Origin: Christensenella sp. UBA1259
Lineage (GTDB): Bacteria > Bacillota > Clostridia > Christensenellales > Borkfalkiaceae
Direction of reading: 5' to 3'
DNA length: 18,460 nt
NCBI GenBank assembly: GCA_002308755.1
Contig: DBVR01000048.1
Location: forward strand, 1-18,460
The notes under the pieces were generated by a model. That model was not told the origin of the DNA and did no database searches. It saw only the letters and a list, made by a program, of their open reading frames with translations. Both the position numbers and the translations under genes were made by a program. This document shows, in pieces, positions 7,323 to 14,495 of this stretch (its first letter is position 1; each line of letters begins with the position of its first letter).

Positions 7323-7733
7323 TCAGTTTATCGACTTAAACCCCGCGTCTTTCAGTATTTTTTCCGCGAGCGCGTTGTCGGTCGCCTTTATGACGACGTG
7401 TGCAAAGTTCGGCGTTCCCGCGAGAAAAGCGTAAAGATATTCCACGTTGACGCCGTTTTTCGCAAGCACCGAAAGGGCTTTGTCGAGCGCGCCGGTGCGG
7501 TTTTCGAGTTGTATCCCTACTACTTCGGTTATTTTGCCGAGTACGCCTTTTTTATTGAGCACGGCAAGGGCGTAGTCGGGATCGTTTACGATAAGCCTTA
7601 AAATCCCGAAATCCTTGGTATCGGCAATGGATAAAGCCTTTAAGTCGACGGAATTTTCCGCTAAAAGTTCGGTTATTTCCGCAAGATATCCCGCCTTGTT
7701 CTCCACGAAAACCGTGAGTTGTTTAAGTATCAT
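7323..7733 (-). CDS. Tandem ACT-domain protein
   Basis: This 136-residue protein consists of two ACT domains: about 3-68, starting KQLTVFVENKAGYLAEIT, and about 70-136, with a second ENRTGALDKAL motif near 77-87. ACT domains bind small ligands, usually amino acids, at domain interfaces. Stand-alone tandem ACT proteins of this size are commonly encoded next to paaK and iorAB, so aromatic amino acid sensing or allosteric control of the ligase is a reasonable inference but is not shown by sequence. The ATG follows AAGGGGGG with a 5-nt spacer. The gene begins 11 nt after the paaK stop. Confidence 0.88.
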   Translation of the reverse strand: MILKQLTVFVENKAGYLAEITELLAENSVDLKALSIADTKDFGILRLIVNDPDYALAVLNKKGVLGKITEVVGIQLENRTGALDKALSVLAKNGVNVEYLYAFLAGTPNFAHVVIKATDNALAEKILKDAGFKSIN

Positions 7734-7744
7734 AATATCCCCCC

Positions 7745-9055
7745 TTAATCGTGTAATTTACGTTTATCTACGACGCGAACCGCCTTGCCTTCGCTTCTCA
7801 CTATGGACTTCGGCGGAACGAGATGTACGGCGGGGCGTATGCCCAGCATGGTGGTGATGGCGGAAGACAGGGCCTTTTCCAGAGCGGAAACGCCTTCCGT
7901 CGTGTCGGAAAGCTTGTCCGCGGAAAGTTCGACGTAAACGTCCAAGGTGTCGGTGTTGTTGACGCGGTCCACTTCTATCATGTAGTTGGGCGTGTAACCT
8001 TCATTGAGTAAAACCGTCTCTATCTGCGACGGGAAGACGTTTACGCCCCGTATTATGAGCATATCGTCGCTTCTTCCCATGGGTTTTGCCATTTTGACGA
8101 AAGTTCTGCCGCAGGAACAGGGTTTTCTCGATAAGACGCATATATCTCTCGTGCGGTAGCGTAAAAGCGGAAACGCCTTTTTATCGAGAGAAGTGAACAC
8201 GAGTTCGCCTTTTTCTCCTTCGGGCAAAACTTCGCCCGTGTCGGGATCTATTATTTCCGCTATAAAGTGGTCTTCGTTTATATGCATACCGCTTTGTTCT
8301 TCGCACTCGAAAGCCACTCCGGGACCGGAAGTTTCGGTAAGCCCGTAAATGTCGTAAGCCTTTATACCCAACGATTTTTCTATATCGCGTCTCATTTCTT
8401 CCGTCCAGGGTTCGGCGCCGAATATACCCGCTTTAAGGCAGTTATCTTCGGGTTTGTAGCCCCTTTCTTTGAGCGATTCGCCGATAAACGCCGCGTACGA
8501 CGGGGTACAGCAGAGTATCGTCGATTTTAAGTCCATCATGAACTGTATCTGCCTTTCGGTGTTTCCGCTTGACATGGGAAGGGTCAAAGATCCTACCTTA
8601 TGCGAACCGCCGTTGAGTCCCGGACCGCCCGTGAACAGTCCGTAGCCGTAGCATACCTGAACGACGTCTTCCTTACCGCCGCCCGCGGCTACGATAGCCC
8701 TTGCGCAGCAGTCTTCCCAGAGTTCTATATCTTCCTGCGTGTAGTAGGCGATAACTCTCTTTCCCGTCGTGCCGGAAGTGGACTGTATTCTTACGCAGTC
8801 GCGTAGCGGAACGGCGAGCATGCCGTAGGGGTAGGTCTCTCTTAAATCGCTTTTCGTTATAAACGGCAGTTTATAAAGGTCGTCTATACCGCGGATATCC
8901 TGCGGTTTAACGCCTTTTTTATCCATCAAAGCCCTGTAATAGGGAACGTTTTCGTAAACGTGTTTTACCTGTTTTACGAGTTTTTCCGACTGTAACTTTC
9001 TTAAACTGTCGAGCGGCATGGTCTCCGCTTCTTTCTGGTAGTAACGCTTTTCCAT
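7745..9055 (-). CDS. paaK: Phenylacetate-CoA ligase family enzyme
   Basis: This 436-residue enzyme should form aryl-acetyl-CoA from an aryl acetate, ATP and CoA, or run in reverse to release acid with ATP synthesis. Visible motifs: STSGTTG (92-98, ATP loop), DIYGLTETSGPG (near 235-246), RYRTRDI (299-305) and IIRGVNVFPSQIE in the C-terminal domain. Size and motif order match PaaK rather than the longer fatty-acyl-CoA synthetase type encoded downstream. A GTG at 9061 is in frame two codons earlier, but GGGAG is 5 nt from the ATG at 9055 and only 1 nt from the GTG, so the ATG is preferred. It follows iorB closely. In this operon the likely substrates are phenylacetate, indoleacetate or 4-hydroxyphenylacetate. 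Confidence 0.92.
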   Translation of the reverse strand: MEKRYYQKEAETMPLDSLRKLQSEKLVKQVKHVYENVPYYRALMDKKGVKPQDIRGIDDLYKLPFITKSDLRETYPYGMLAVPLRDCVRIQSTSGTTGKRVIAYYTQEDIELWEDCCARAIVAAGGGKEDVVQVCYGYGLFTGGPGLNGGSHKVGSLTLPMSSGNTERQIQFMMDLKSTILCCTPSYAAFIGESLKERGYKPEDNCLKAGIFGAEPWTEEMRRDIEKSLGIKAYDIYGLTETSGPGVAFECEEQSGMHINEDHFIAEIIDPDTGEVLPEGEKGELVFTSLDKKAFPLLRYRTRDICVLSRKPCSCGRTFVKMAKPMGRSDDMLIIRGVNVFPSQIETVLLNEGYTPNYMIEVDRVNNTDTLDVYVELSADKLSDTTEGVSALEKALSSAITTMLGIRPAVHLVPPKSIVRSEGKAVRVVDKRKLHD

Positions 9056-9067
9056 ACACACTCCCGA

Positions 9068-9640
9068 TTACAGATTATATCCCAAGTAAAATGCTTTTTT
9101 ATTGAGTTCAGTAAATTTCGGCGCGACGGTCTTTTCTATCGCCGCTATCCATTTTTCGTACGGCACGTCGAATTTCTTCGCGAGTCGCGATAAAAGCACC
9201 ACGTTGGCGGCTTTGCCGCTGCCCGCTTTCACCGCCAAGCCGTAAGCGTCTATCGCGTCTATTTTTACGCCTTTACTTTCAAGTTCGCCGAGAATATCCG
9301 AAGGATACTCTGTCGCCCCGATAATGACGGGCATGGGGTCTATTTCCTGCGTGTTGACGATTATCTCTCCGCCGTCTTTCAAGAATTTAGCCCAGCGCGC
9401 CGCTTCGAGTTTTTCAAAGGAAACTATGTAGTCGGCTTCGCCTTCGGTGATAACGGGGGAATAGACCTTGTCGCCGAATCTGACGTAGGTAACGACGCTG
9501 CCGCCGCGCTGACTCATACCGTGCACTTCGGACACCTTTACGTCCTTACCTTCTGAAAGCAGTACCGCACCTAAAAGTTTCGACGCGAGAAGGCTTCCTT
9601 GTCCGCCGACGCCCACTATCATTACGTTTTTCGTTTCCAT
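9068..9640 (-). CDS. iorB: Indolepyruvate ferredoxin oxidoreductase, beta subunit
   Basis: This 190-residue protein is the gamma-type (POR/KOR catalytic gamma) domain that partners IorA. Landmarks are the N-terminal VGVGGQGSLLASKLLG (about 9-24) and SEVHGMSQRGGSV (about 37-49), which are typical of IorB. With IorA it catalyses the CoA- and ferredoxin-dependent oxidative decarboxylation of arylpyruvates to aryl-acetyl-CoA; the reaction is reversible. A strong GGAGG lies inside the end of iorA, 9 nt before the ATG. Only 1 nt separates the iorA stop from this start, so the two subunits are probably translationally coupled. Confidence 0.94.
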   Translation of the reverse strand: METKNVMIVGVGGQGSLLASKLLGAVLLSEGKDVKVSEVHGMSQRGGSVVTYVRFGDKVYSPVITEGEADYIVSFEKLEAARWAKFLKDGGEIIVNTQEIDPMPVIIGATEYPSDILGELESKGVKIDAIDAYGLAVKAGSGKAANVVLLSRLAKKFDVPYEKWIAAIEKTVAPKFTELNKKAFYLGYNL

Positions 9641-9641
9641 A

Positions 9642-11375
9642 TCAGTCGCCCTCCTTTTCTATCGCGGAAAACGGGCAAAGACCAGCGCACACTTCGCATC
9701 CCACGCAAAGGCTTCTATCTATTTTCGCCTTGCCGTGTTTCATGGAGATAGCGGGGCAGCCCAAACCCATACAGCGTTTACAGGAACGGCATTTTTCGGG
9801 GTTTACGTTAAGCGGCGGGTTGGTCTTTACGTTTTTTAAAAGTACGCAAGGTCTTCTCGAAATAATTACCGACGGTTCATTCGCCGCAAGTTCTTCCTTT
9901 AACGCCTTGTCGCAAGCGGCAAGGTCGTAGGGGTCGACCACACGAACCCTTCTTATACCGACGGAGCGGCACAGCGCCTCCAAGTCCACCTTGCTTGCGG
10001 GATCGCCCTTTATGTTGTAACCGGTGGAAGGGTTCTGCTGATGTCCCGTCATACCGGTTATGGAATTATCCAGAATTATCACGGTGGCGTCCGACGCGTT
10101 GTACGCCACGTTTATAAGCCCCGTAACGCCGGAGTGTATAAACGTCGAATCGCCTATCACCGCTACGGTCTTACCTTTCATTTCGGTATCGGCTCTTAAA
10201 AATCCGTGTATTCCCGATACCGAAGCCCCCATGCAAAGGGTGGAATCGACGGCGGAAAGCGGCGGTTGCGCGCCGAGAGTGTAGCAACCTATGTCGCCTA
10301 AAACCGTTATTTTGTTTTTGGCGAGAACGTAGTATATTCCGCGGTGCGGACAGCCCGCGCACATCATAGGCGGTCTCGCGGGGATAGGAGTATCCGCCGA
10401 CACCGTCTTTTTTGCGGGAAGCGAAAAGGCTTCCGCAACGGTCTTCTGCGAATATTCGCCGAGCGGGGTAAACTTTTCCTTGCCGACGGGAGAAAGTCCC
10501 AGAGCGCGGCAATGCGCTTCTATAACGCCGTCGAGTTCTTCTATGACGTAAAGTTGTTTGACGCTTGCGGCAAAGTCCTTTATGAGTTTTTCGGGCAGGG
10601 GGTAGGGCATACCGATTTTAAGCACGCTCACCGTATCCCCGAAAACTTCCTTAACGTATTCGTAGGAAGTTCCCGAAGTTATTATCCCTATATCCGTTCC
10701 GCCCCTTTCTATTTTGTTGAAAGAGCAGGTCTCGGCGTATTCGGTCAGCGCCTTTATCCTTTCTTCCACTACGACGTGGCGTTTGGTGGCGTTTGCGGGC
10801 ATCATGACGTATTTAGCGACGTTTTTGACGTACGGCTTTTTGGCGATTTCTTCCCGTTCGCCGATATCGACTACCGACTGGCTGTGCGAAACGCGTGTGC
10901 ACATGCGCAAAAGTACGGGCGTGTCGAATGTTTCGGACAAAGTGAAAGCCGCCTTGGAAAAGGCGTAGGCTTCGGCAGAGTCGGACGGCTCCAACATAGG
11001 CACTTTCGCCGCTATCGCGTAGTGGCGGGAGTCCTGTTCGTTCTGCGAAGAGTGGTTTGCGGGATCGTCGGCAACGCAGATAACTATCCCGCCGTTCACG
11101 CCGGTATAGGACAGGGTGAACAGGGGGTCTGCGGCGACGTTAAGTCCCACATGTTTCATGGCGCAGGCAGACCTTACGCCGGCAAGCGACGCGCCGAAAG
11201 CCGCTTCCAAAGCGACTTTCTCGTTAGGTGCCCACTCGCTTTTTATATCGTCGTATTTTGCGAGAAATTCCGTTATTTCCGTGGACGGAGTCCCGGGGTA
11301 ACTGGAAACGAAACCGAGCCCGCCTTCGTAAAGCCCGCGGGACACCGCCTCGTTACCGATAAGAAGTTTTTTCAT
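9642..11375 (-). CDS. iorA: Indolepyruvate ferredoxin oxidoreductase, alpha subunit
   Basis: This 577-residue subunit carries the thiamine diphosphate and iron-sulfur chemistry. An N-terminal pyrimidine-binding domain includes SYPGTPSTEI (25-34). CAGCPHR (339-345) opens the TPP domain, whose metal-binding motif runs from GDS (408-410) to DN (436-437). The C-terminal ferredoxin domain has two cluster motifs: C529, C532, C535, C540 and C557, C560, C563, C567, giving two 4Fe-4S sites. Length and order are full and normal for IorA. The gene is first in the seven-gene operon. The ATG follows GGAGCGG, and a sigma-A promoter sits at 11404-11433. The enzyme ferments aromatic amino acids to aryl acetates or, in reverse, makes arylpyruvates from aryl-acetyl-CoA; the direction here is not determined by sequence. 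Confidence 0.95.
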   Translation of the reverse strand: MKKLLIGNEAVSRGLYEGGLGFVSSYPGTPSTEITEFLAKYDDIKSEWAPNEKVALEAAFGASLAGVRSACAMKHVGLNVAADPLFTLSYTGVNGGIVICVADDPANHSSQNEQDSRHYAIAAKVPMLEPSDSAEAYAFSKAAFTLSETFDTPVLLRMCTRVSHSQSVVDIGEREEIAKKPYVKNVAKYVMMPANATKRHVVVEERIKALTEYAETCSFNKIERGGTDIGIITSGTSYEYVKEVFGDTVSVLKIGMPYPLPEKLIKDFAASVKQLYVIEELDGVIEAHCRALGLSPVGKEKFTPLGEYSQKTVAEAFSLPAKKTVSADTPIPARPPMMCAGCPHRGIYYVLAKNKITVLGDIGCYTLGAQPPLSAVDSTLCMGASVSGIHGFLRADTEMKGKTVAVIGDSTFIHSGVTGLINVAYNASDATVIILDNSITGMTGHQQNPSTGYNIKGDPASKVDLEALCRSVGIRRVRVVDPYDLAACDKALKEELAANEPSVIISRRPCVLLKNVKTNPPLNVNPEKCRSCKRCMGLGCPAISMKHGKAKIDRSLCVGCEVCAGLCPFSAIEKEGD

Positions 11376-11403
11376 ATTCCGCTCCGCAACAAATAATAAA
11401 GTA

Positions 11404-11433
11404 ATTATATCACTTAATAAATTATCAAGTCAA
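11404..11433 (-). promoter_or_regulatory. Promoter of the iorA-to-symporter operon
   Basis: On the minus strand -35 TTGACT (11428-11433), an 18-nt spacer and a perfect -10 TATAAT (11404-11409) lie upstream of iorA. Transcription would start near 11397, giving a leader of about 22 nt that contains the GGAGCGG ribosome-binding site. No riboswitch or T-box leader fits in this length. Confidence 0.82.
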
Positions 11434-11440
11434 TAAATAT

Positions 11441-11481
11441 AAAAACCGTTACGCGATTTTTTTCATCAAAACGCGGTTTTT
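11441..11481. repeat. Imperfect dyad between the divergent iorA and HAD promoters
   Basis: AAAAACCG (11441-11448) is exactly complementary to CGGTTTTT (11474-11481), with weaker internal pairing between CGATTTT and AAAACG. It sits 7 nt upstream of the iorA -35 and 25 nt upstream of the HAD -35. Neither divergent gene would transcribe through it, so an operator for a regulator is more likely than a terminator, though this is inference. Confidence 0.4.
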
Positions 11482-11506
11482 GCATAATTTACCGAATAAA
11501 AAACGA

Positions 11507-11535
11507 TTGTGTTTTTCGCCGCGATATAGTAAAAT
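11507..11535 (+). promoter_or_regulatory. Probable promoter of the HAD phosphatase gene
   Basis: -35-like TTGTGT (11507-11512), a 17-nt spacer and -10-like TAAAAT (11530-11535). The -10 ends 11 nt before the ATG at 11547, so the transcript would start within a few bases of the start codon and be nearly leaderless. No Shine-Dalgarno is visible. Confidence 0.55.
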
Positions 11536-11546
11536 AAAATCGGACT

Positions 11547-12224
11547 ATGATAAAAGCGGTACTTATCGACGTGGACAACACGCTGCTCGATTTCAATTTA
11601 AGCGCGGGAGCGGCTATGGAAAAATGCTGTGAAAGGTTCGGTATTACCTTTACCGCGGAATTTGTGCCGACTTTTATACGCATAAACGACGGATTGTGGG
11701 CTAAAATTGAACGCGGGGAACTTACCGTCGAAGGGTTGCACGAGATACGTTGGAATACGGTTTTTGCGGTACTCGGCGTAAATTTTGACGGCAGGATATT
11801 CGAAAAGGCGTTTTTATCGGCGCTGTTCGACACGGCTATCCCGATAGAAGGCGCGTTGGATATAGTAAAATACCTGTCGGGAAAGTACGTTTTATGCACG
11901 GCGAGTAACGCCGTACACGCCCAACAGATGAACAGGCTGAAAATTTCGGGGATACTTCCTTATCTTTCTCACGTTTTCGATTCCGAACAGATAGGCGTTA
12001 AAAAGCCCGACCCCAGGTTTTTCGACGCCTGCTTCAACGCCTTATCGCCGATAAAAAAGGACGAGATAGTGTTGATAGGGGATTCTCTTTCGGCGGATAT
12101 TTCGGGGGCGAACGTTTCCGGCATAAAAGCCGTGTGGTTCAACAGGCTGAATAAAGAGACGCCCGCAGGCGTCGATTTATTCGCCGCGGTAAGCGCGTTG
12201 GGAGAAATAAAGAACGTTTTGTAA
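11547..12224 (+). CDS. HAD-superfamily phosphatase, YjjG-like nucleotidase
   Basis: This 225-residue hydrolase has all HAD motifs: DVDNTLLDF with nucleophile D8 and acid D10, the motif II serine in CTASN (about 117-121), the motif III lysine in GVKKPDP (about 151-157), and GDSLSADI (motif IV, about 173-180). An alpha-helical cap lies between motifs I and II. The closest described group is YjjG, which dephosphorylates pyrimidine and non-canonical nucleoside monophosphates and helps to keep damaged nucleotides out of DNA; substrate choice here is inferred. The ATG is chosen because the HAD motif begins eight residues in, although there is no ribosome-binding site. The gene is divergent from iorA and 52 nt upstream of the DUF1538 gene, which has its own promoter. 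Confidence 0.85.
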   Translation: MIKAVLIDVDNTLLDFNLSAGAAMEKCCERFGITFTAEFVPTFIRINDGLWAKIERGELTVEGLHEIRWNTVFAVLGVNFDGRIFEKAFLSALFDTAIPIEGALDIVKYLSGKYVLCTASNAVHAQQMNRLKISGILPYLSHVFDSEQIGVKKPDPRFFDACFNALSPIKKDEIVLIGDSLSADISGANVSGIKAVWFNRLNKETPAGVDLFAAVSALGEIKNVL

Positions 12225-12237
12225 AAAACCGTCGGTA

Positions 12238-12266
12238 TTGACAAAACGCCGCTTTTTTGGTAACAT
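12238..12266 (+). promoter_or_regulatory. Promoter of the DUF1538 to proA operon
   Basis: A perfect -35 TTGACA (12238-12243), a 17-nt spacer and -10 TAACAT (12261-12266). The -10 ends only 10 nt before the ATG at 12277, which again suggests a very short or absent 5' leader. No Shine-Dalgarno precedes that ATG. Confidence 0.68.
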
Positions 12267-12276
12267 AAGATAGAAG

Positions 12277-13812
12277 ATGAGATCGAAGAACAGATTTTTG
12301 TTTTCGGACAGAACGGTGATAAGTCAGAACGTCAAAGAGGCGTTTTCTTCAGTATTTCCGATAGCCATTGTGATTTTAGTGCTTTTGGGCACGCTTGCGC
12401 CGATAGACAGCGGCACGTTTCTGGCTTTTCTGCTGGGGGCGTTTCTCGTGGTCTTCGGGATGGGTGTGTTCACCTTGGGTGCGAACACCGCTATGGTGCA
12501 GATAGGCAGATACGTCAGTTCTTCGGTGGTGAAAACAAAAAAACTGTGGGTAATATTGCCGATATTTTTCGTGGTCGGCGCGTTTATCACCGTTGCCGAA
12601 CCCGACCTTCAGGTGCTTGCCTGGCAACTTTCGGAATCGGTAGGACCGTGGATACTTCTTATCTTCGTCGGGGTGGGGGTAGGCGTATTTCTCGTTATAG
12701 CCGTGTTAAGGACGGTGTTCAACGTAAAACTCAACGTCATACTGATAATATGCTACGCCGCCGTGTTTATTCTGGCGTTTTTCGTCCCGAAAAATTTCGT
12801 GCCGCTGTCTTTCGATTCGGGCGGGGTAACGACGGGACCTATGAGCGTGCCGTTTATAATCGCCATGGGTACGGGCGTCGCGTATCTGCGTACCGATAAG
12901 AGTTCCGACGACGGATTCGGCTTTACCGCGCTGTGTTCGGTAGGACCTATCATAACGGTCATGATACTCGGTATCGTTTTTAAGCCGGAAGGCATCACCG
13001 CGGCGGCGGGAGAAGAACTCGTCGTAAACGATTCCAAAGACCTGTTCTCGGTGTTTATAGGGCTTTTGCCCAAATATCTCAAAGAAGTGGGCTTGGCGAT
13101 ACTGCCGATATTCACGATATTCTTTATAGTGAAGATATTCGGCGGCAGGATAGCGAAAAGCGAGTTTATAAGGATACTCGTTGGCATGGCGTACACCTAT
13201 TTCGGGCTTGTGCTGTTTTTGGTGGGCATAAACGCGGGGTTCCTGCCCGTGGGAAGTATCATAGGAAAGGCGCTTGCGGAAACGGATTACGCCGCGCTTA
13301 TGATTCCGATAGCGATGGTGTTCGGATTTTTCGTAGTGGCGGCGGAACCCGCGGTGCAGGTACTTGCCAAAGAAGTGTACGAAATAACCGACGGCGCAGT
13401 GCCGCAAAAGGCGATGAAATTAAGCCTTATGGCGGGCGTGGGCGTCGCCGCTGGACTTTCCTTTTTAAGGATATATTTTTCGATAAACGTGATGTGGTTT
13501 TTAGTGCCGATATACGTTATAGCGATAGTTCTTACCTTCTTTTCGCCCGAAATGTTTACCGCTATCGCTTTTGACTCTGGCGGAGTGGCTTCGGGCGCAA
13601 TGACGGCGAGTTTTATCCTGCCTATGGCGTTGGGATTCTGCCGTGCGCTCGGGGGAGATTTGGGAACGGACGGATTCGGAACGGTCGCTTTCGTGGCGGC
13701 TACGCCGCTTATCGCAATACAGATACTCGGCGTGGTTTACAGGATAAAGAACCGCAAGGTCGCGTCGGAAGAAGCGACGGCGGAAGCGGCGGAAAACGAG
13801 ATAATCGAGTAG
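12277..13812 (+). CDS. DUF1538 integral membrane protein, putative cation/proton antiporter
   Basis: This 511-residue membrane protein is an internal duplication of the DUF1538 domain. Matching motifs recur about 250 residues apart: AEPDLQVLA (107-115) and AEPAVQVLA (356-364); FDSGGVTTGPM (179-189) and FDSGGVASGAM (432-442); DDGFG (211-215) and TDGFG (464-468). The conserved acidic residues inside membrane segments (E108, D180, E357, D433) would suit cation or proton transport. From memory, a two-gene DUF1538 system (UmpAB) from Halomonas was reported as a Na+(Li+,K+)/H+ antiporter; here both halves are fused in one chain. The adjacent P-II-like gene suggests regulation of transport by a nucleotide. 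The start is uncertain because no Shine-Dalgarno precedes the ATG; an in-frame GTG about 13 codons later is an alternative. Confidence 0.88.
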   Translation: MRSKNRFLFSDRTVISQNVKEAFSSVFPIAIVILVLLGTLAPIDSGTFLAFLLGAFLVVFGMGVFTLGANTAMVQIGRYVSSSVVKTKKLWVILPIFFVVGAFITVAEPDLQVLAWQLSESVGPWILLIFVGVGVGVFLVIAVLRTVFNVKLNVILIICYAAVFILAFFVPKNFVPLSFDSGGVTTGPMSVPFIIAMGTGVAYLRTDKSSDDGFGFTALCSVGPIITVMILGIVFKPEGITAAAGEELVVNDSKDLFSVFIGLLPKYLKEVGLAILPIFTIFFIVKIFGGRIAKSEFIRILVGMAYTYFGLVLFLVGINAGFLPVGSIIGKALAETDYAALMIPIAMVFGFFVVAAEPAVQVLAKEVYEITDGAVPQKAMKLSLMAGVGVAAGLSFLRIYFSINVMWFLVPIYVIAIVLTFFSPEMFTAIAFDSGGVASGAMTASFILPMALGFCRALGGDLGTDGFGTVAFVAATPLIAIQILGVVYRIKNRKVASEEATAEAAENEIIE

Positions 13813-13820
13813 GAGAAGTT

Positions 13821-14495
13821 ATGCAGGGAGTAAAGTATATAATAGTGGTCGCCCGCAGGGATTTTGCCGAAGAATACGAAGAGTTTTTCCACGCGGCGGG
13901 AGCCAGGAGCGTTATAAGAAACTTTTGCCGCGGTTCTACGTCCGACAGCGTGCTGAACGCTTTGGGACTGGAACGGGTGGAAAGGATAATGTTCCGCACG
14001 CTGGTTACCGACAAATGTGCGGAAGAGATAAGAAAAGGACTGCTTCGCGATCTGCGTATAACGGACAGCGGCAACGGGTTTTACGTTTCCGTACCGGTGG
14101 ACAGTATCGGCGGGAATATGAGTAAGAATTATTTTCTGGGCGAAGAAGAGATCAAAAAGGAGGGCGTTATCGTGGAAGAAAAAAGTAAGTTCGTGCTTTT
14201 GATAACTATTGCCGACAAAGGCAACGTGGACCTTATAATGGACGCCGCAAAGTCTGCGGGGGCGAAAGGCGGCACGGTGGTTTCGGGCAAAGGAACGGGC
14301 ACTAATATCGCGAAGTTTTTCGGCGCGGTAATTTCCGAAGAGAAAGAAATGGTGTATATAGTCGCCACCCGCGACACGCGGGACGCCATAATGAAGGCGA
14401 TAATGGAAAAGGCGGGTAAGGATTCCGACGCGCACGGCGTCGTGTTCTCGCTTCCCGTGGAAGAAGTCGAAGGGATAAACAGGTTCGCAGAATGA
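13821..14495 (+). CDS. Tandem P-II-like regulatory protein
   Basis: This 224-residue protein holds two P-II-fold repeats in one chain, about 4-98 and 122-218. The second has a standard P-II-like loop, GAKGGTVVSGKGTG (147-160), which in relatives lines the nucleotide-binding site. The first is divergent: it reads SVIRNFCRGST (30-40) with NALGLERVER (46-55) and lacks the GGT. Canonical P-II proteins are trimers of about 112 residues that sense ATP, ADP and 2-oxoglutarate. Tandem forms next to DUF1538 proteins probably gate the membrane partner, which is inference from adjacency. AGGAGA overlaps the preceding stop, 9 nt before the ATG, and the 3' end overlaps the next gene by ATGA, so the operon is translationally coupled. 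Confidence 0.83.
   Translation: MQGVKYIIVVARRDFAEEYEEFFHAAGARSVIRNFCRGSTSDSVLNALGLERVERIMFRTLVTDKCAEEIRKGLLRDLRITDSGNGFYVSVPVDSIGGNMSKNYFLGEEEIKKEGVIVEEKSKFVLLITIADKGNVDLIMDAAKSAGAKGGTVVSGKGTGTNIAKFFGAVISEEKEMVYIVATRDTRDAIMKAIMEKAGKDSDAHGVVFSLPVEEVEGINRFAE

Noticed and set aside
10344..11396. 350-codon plus-strand open frame antisense to iorA
   Set aside because: iorA in the opposite strand has full family motifs. The antisense frame is rich in Arg, His, Phe and Tyr with no recognisable domain, a usual by-product of the codon bias here.
11376..11546. Riboswitch or T-box leader upstream of iorA
   Set aside because: The predicted leader is only about 22 nt, and no T-box, specifier loop or known riboswitch core could be seen.
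12706..13407. 233-codon minus-strand open frame inside the DUF1538 gene
   Set aside because: Composition is dominated by His, Arg and Tyr with no domain, and the plus-strand frame has duplicated family motifs across the same bases.
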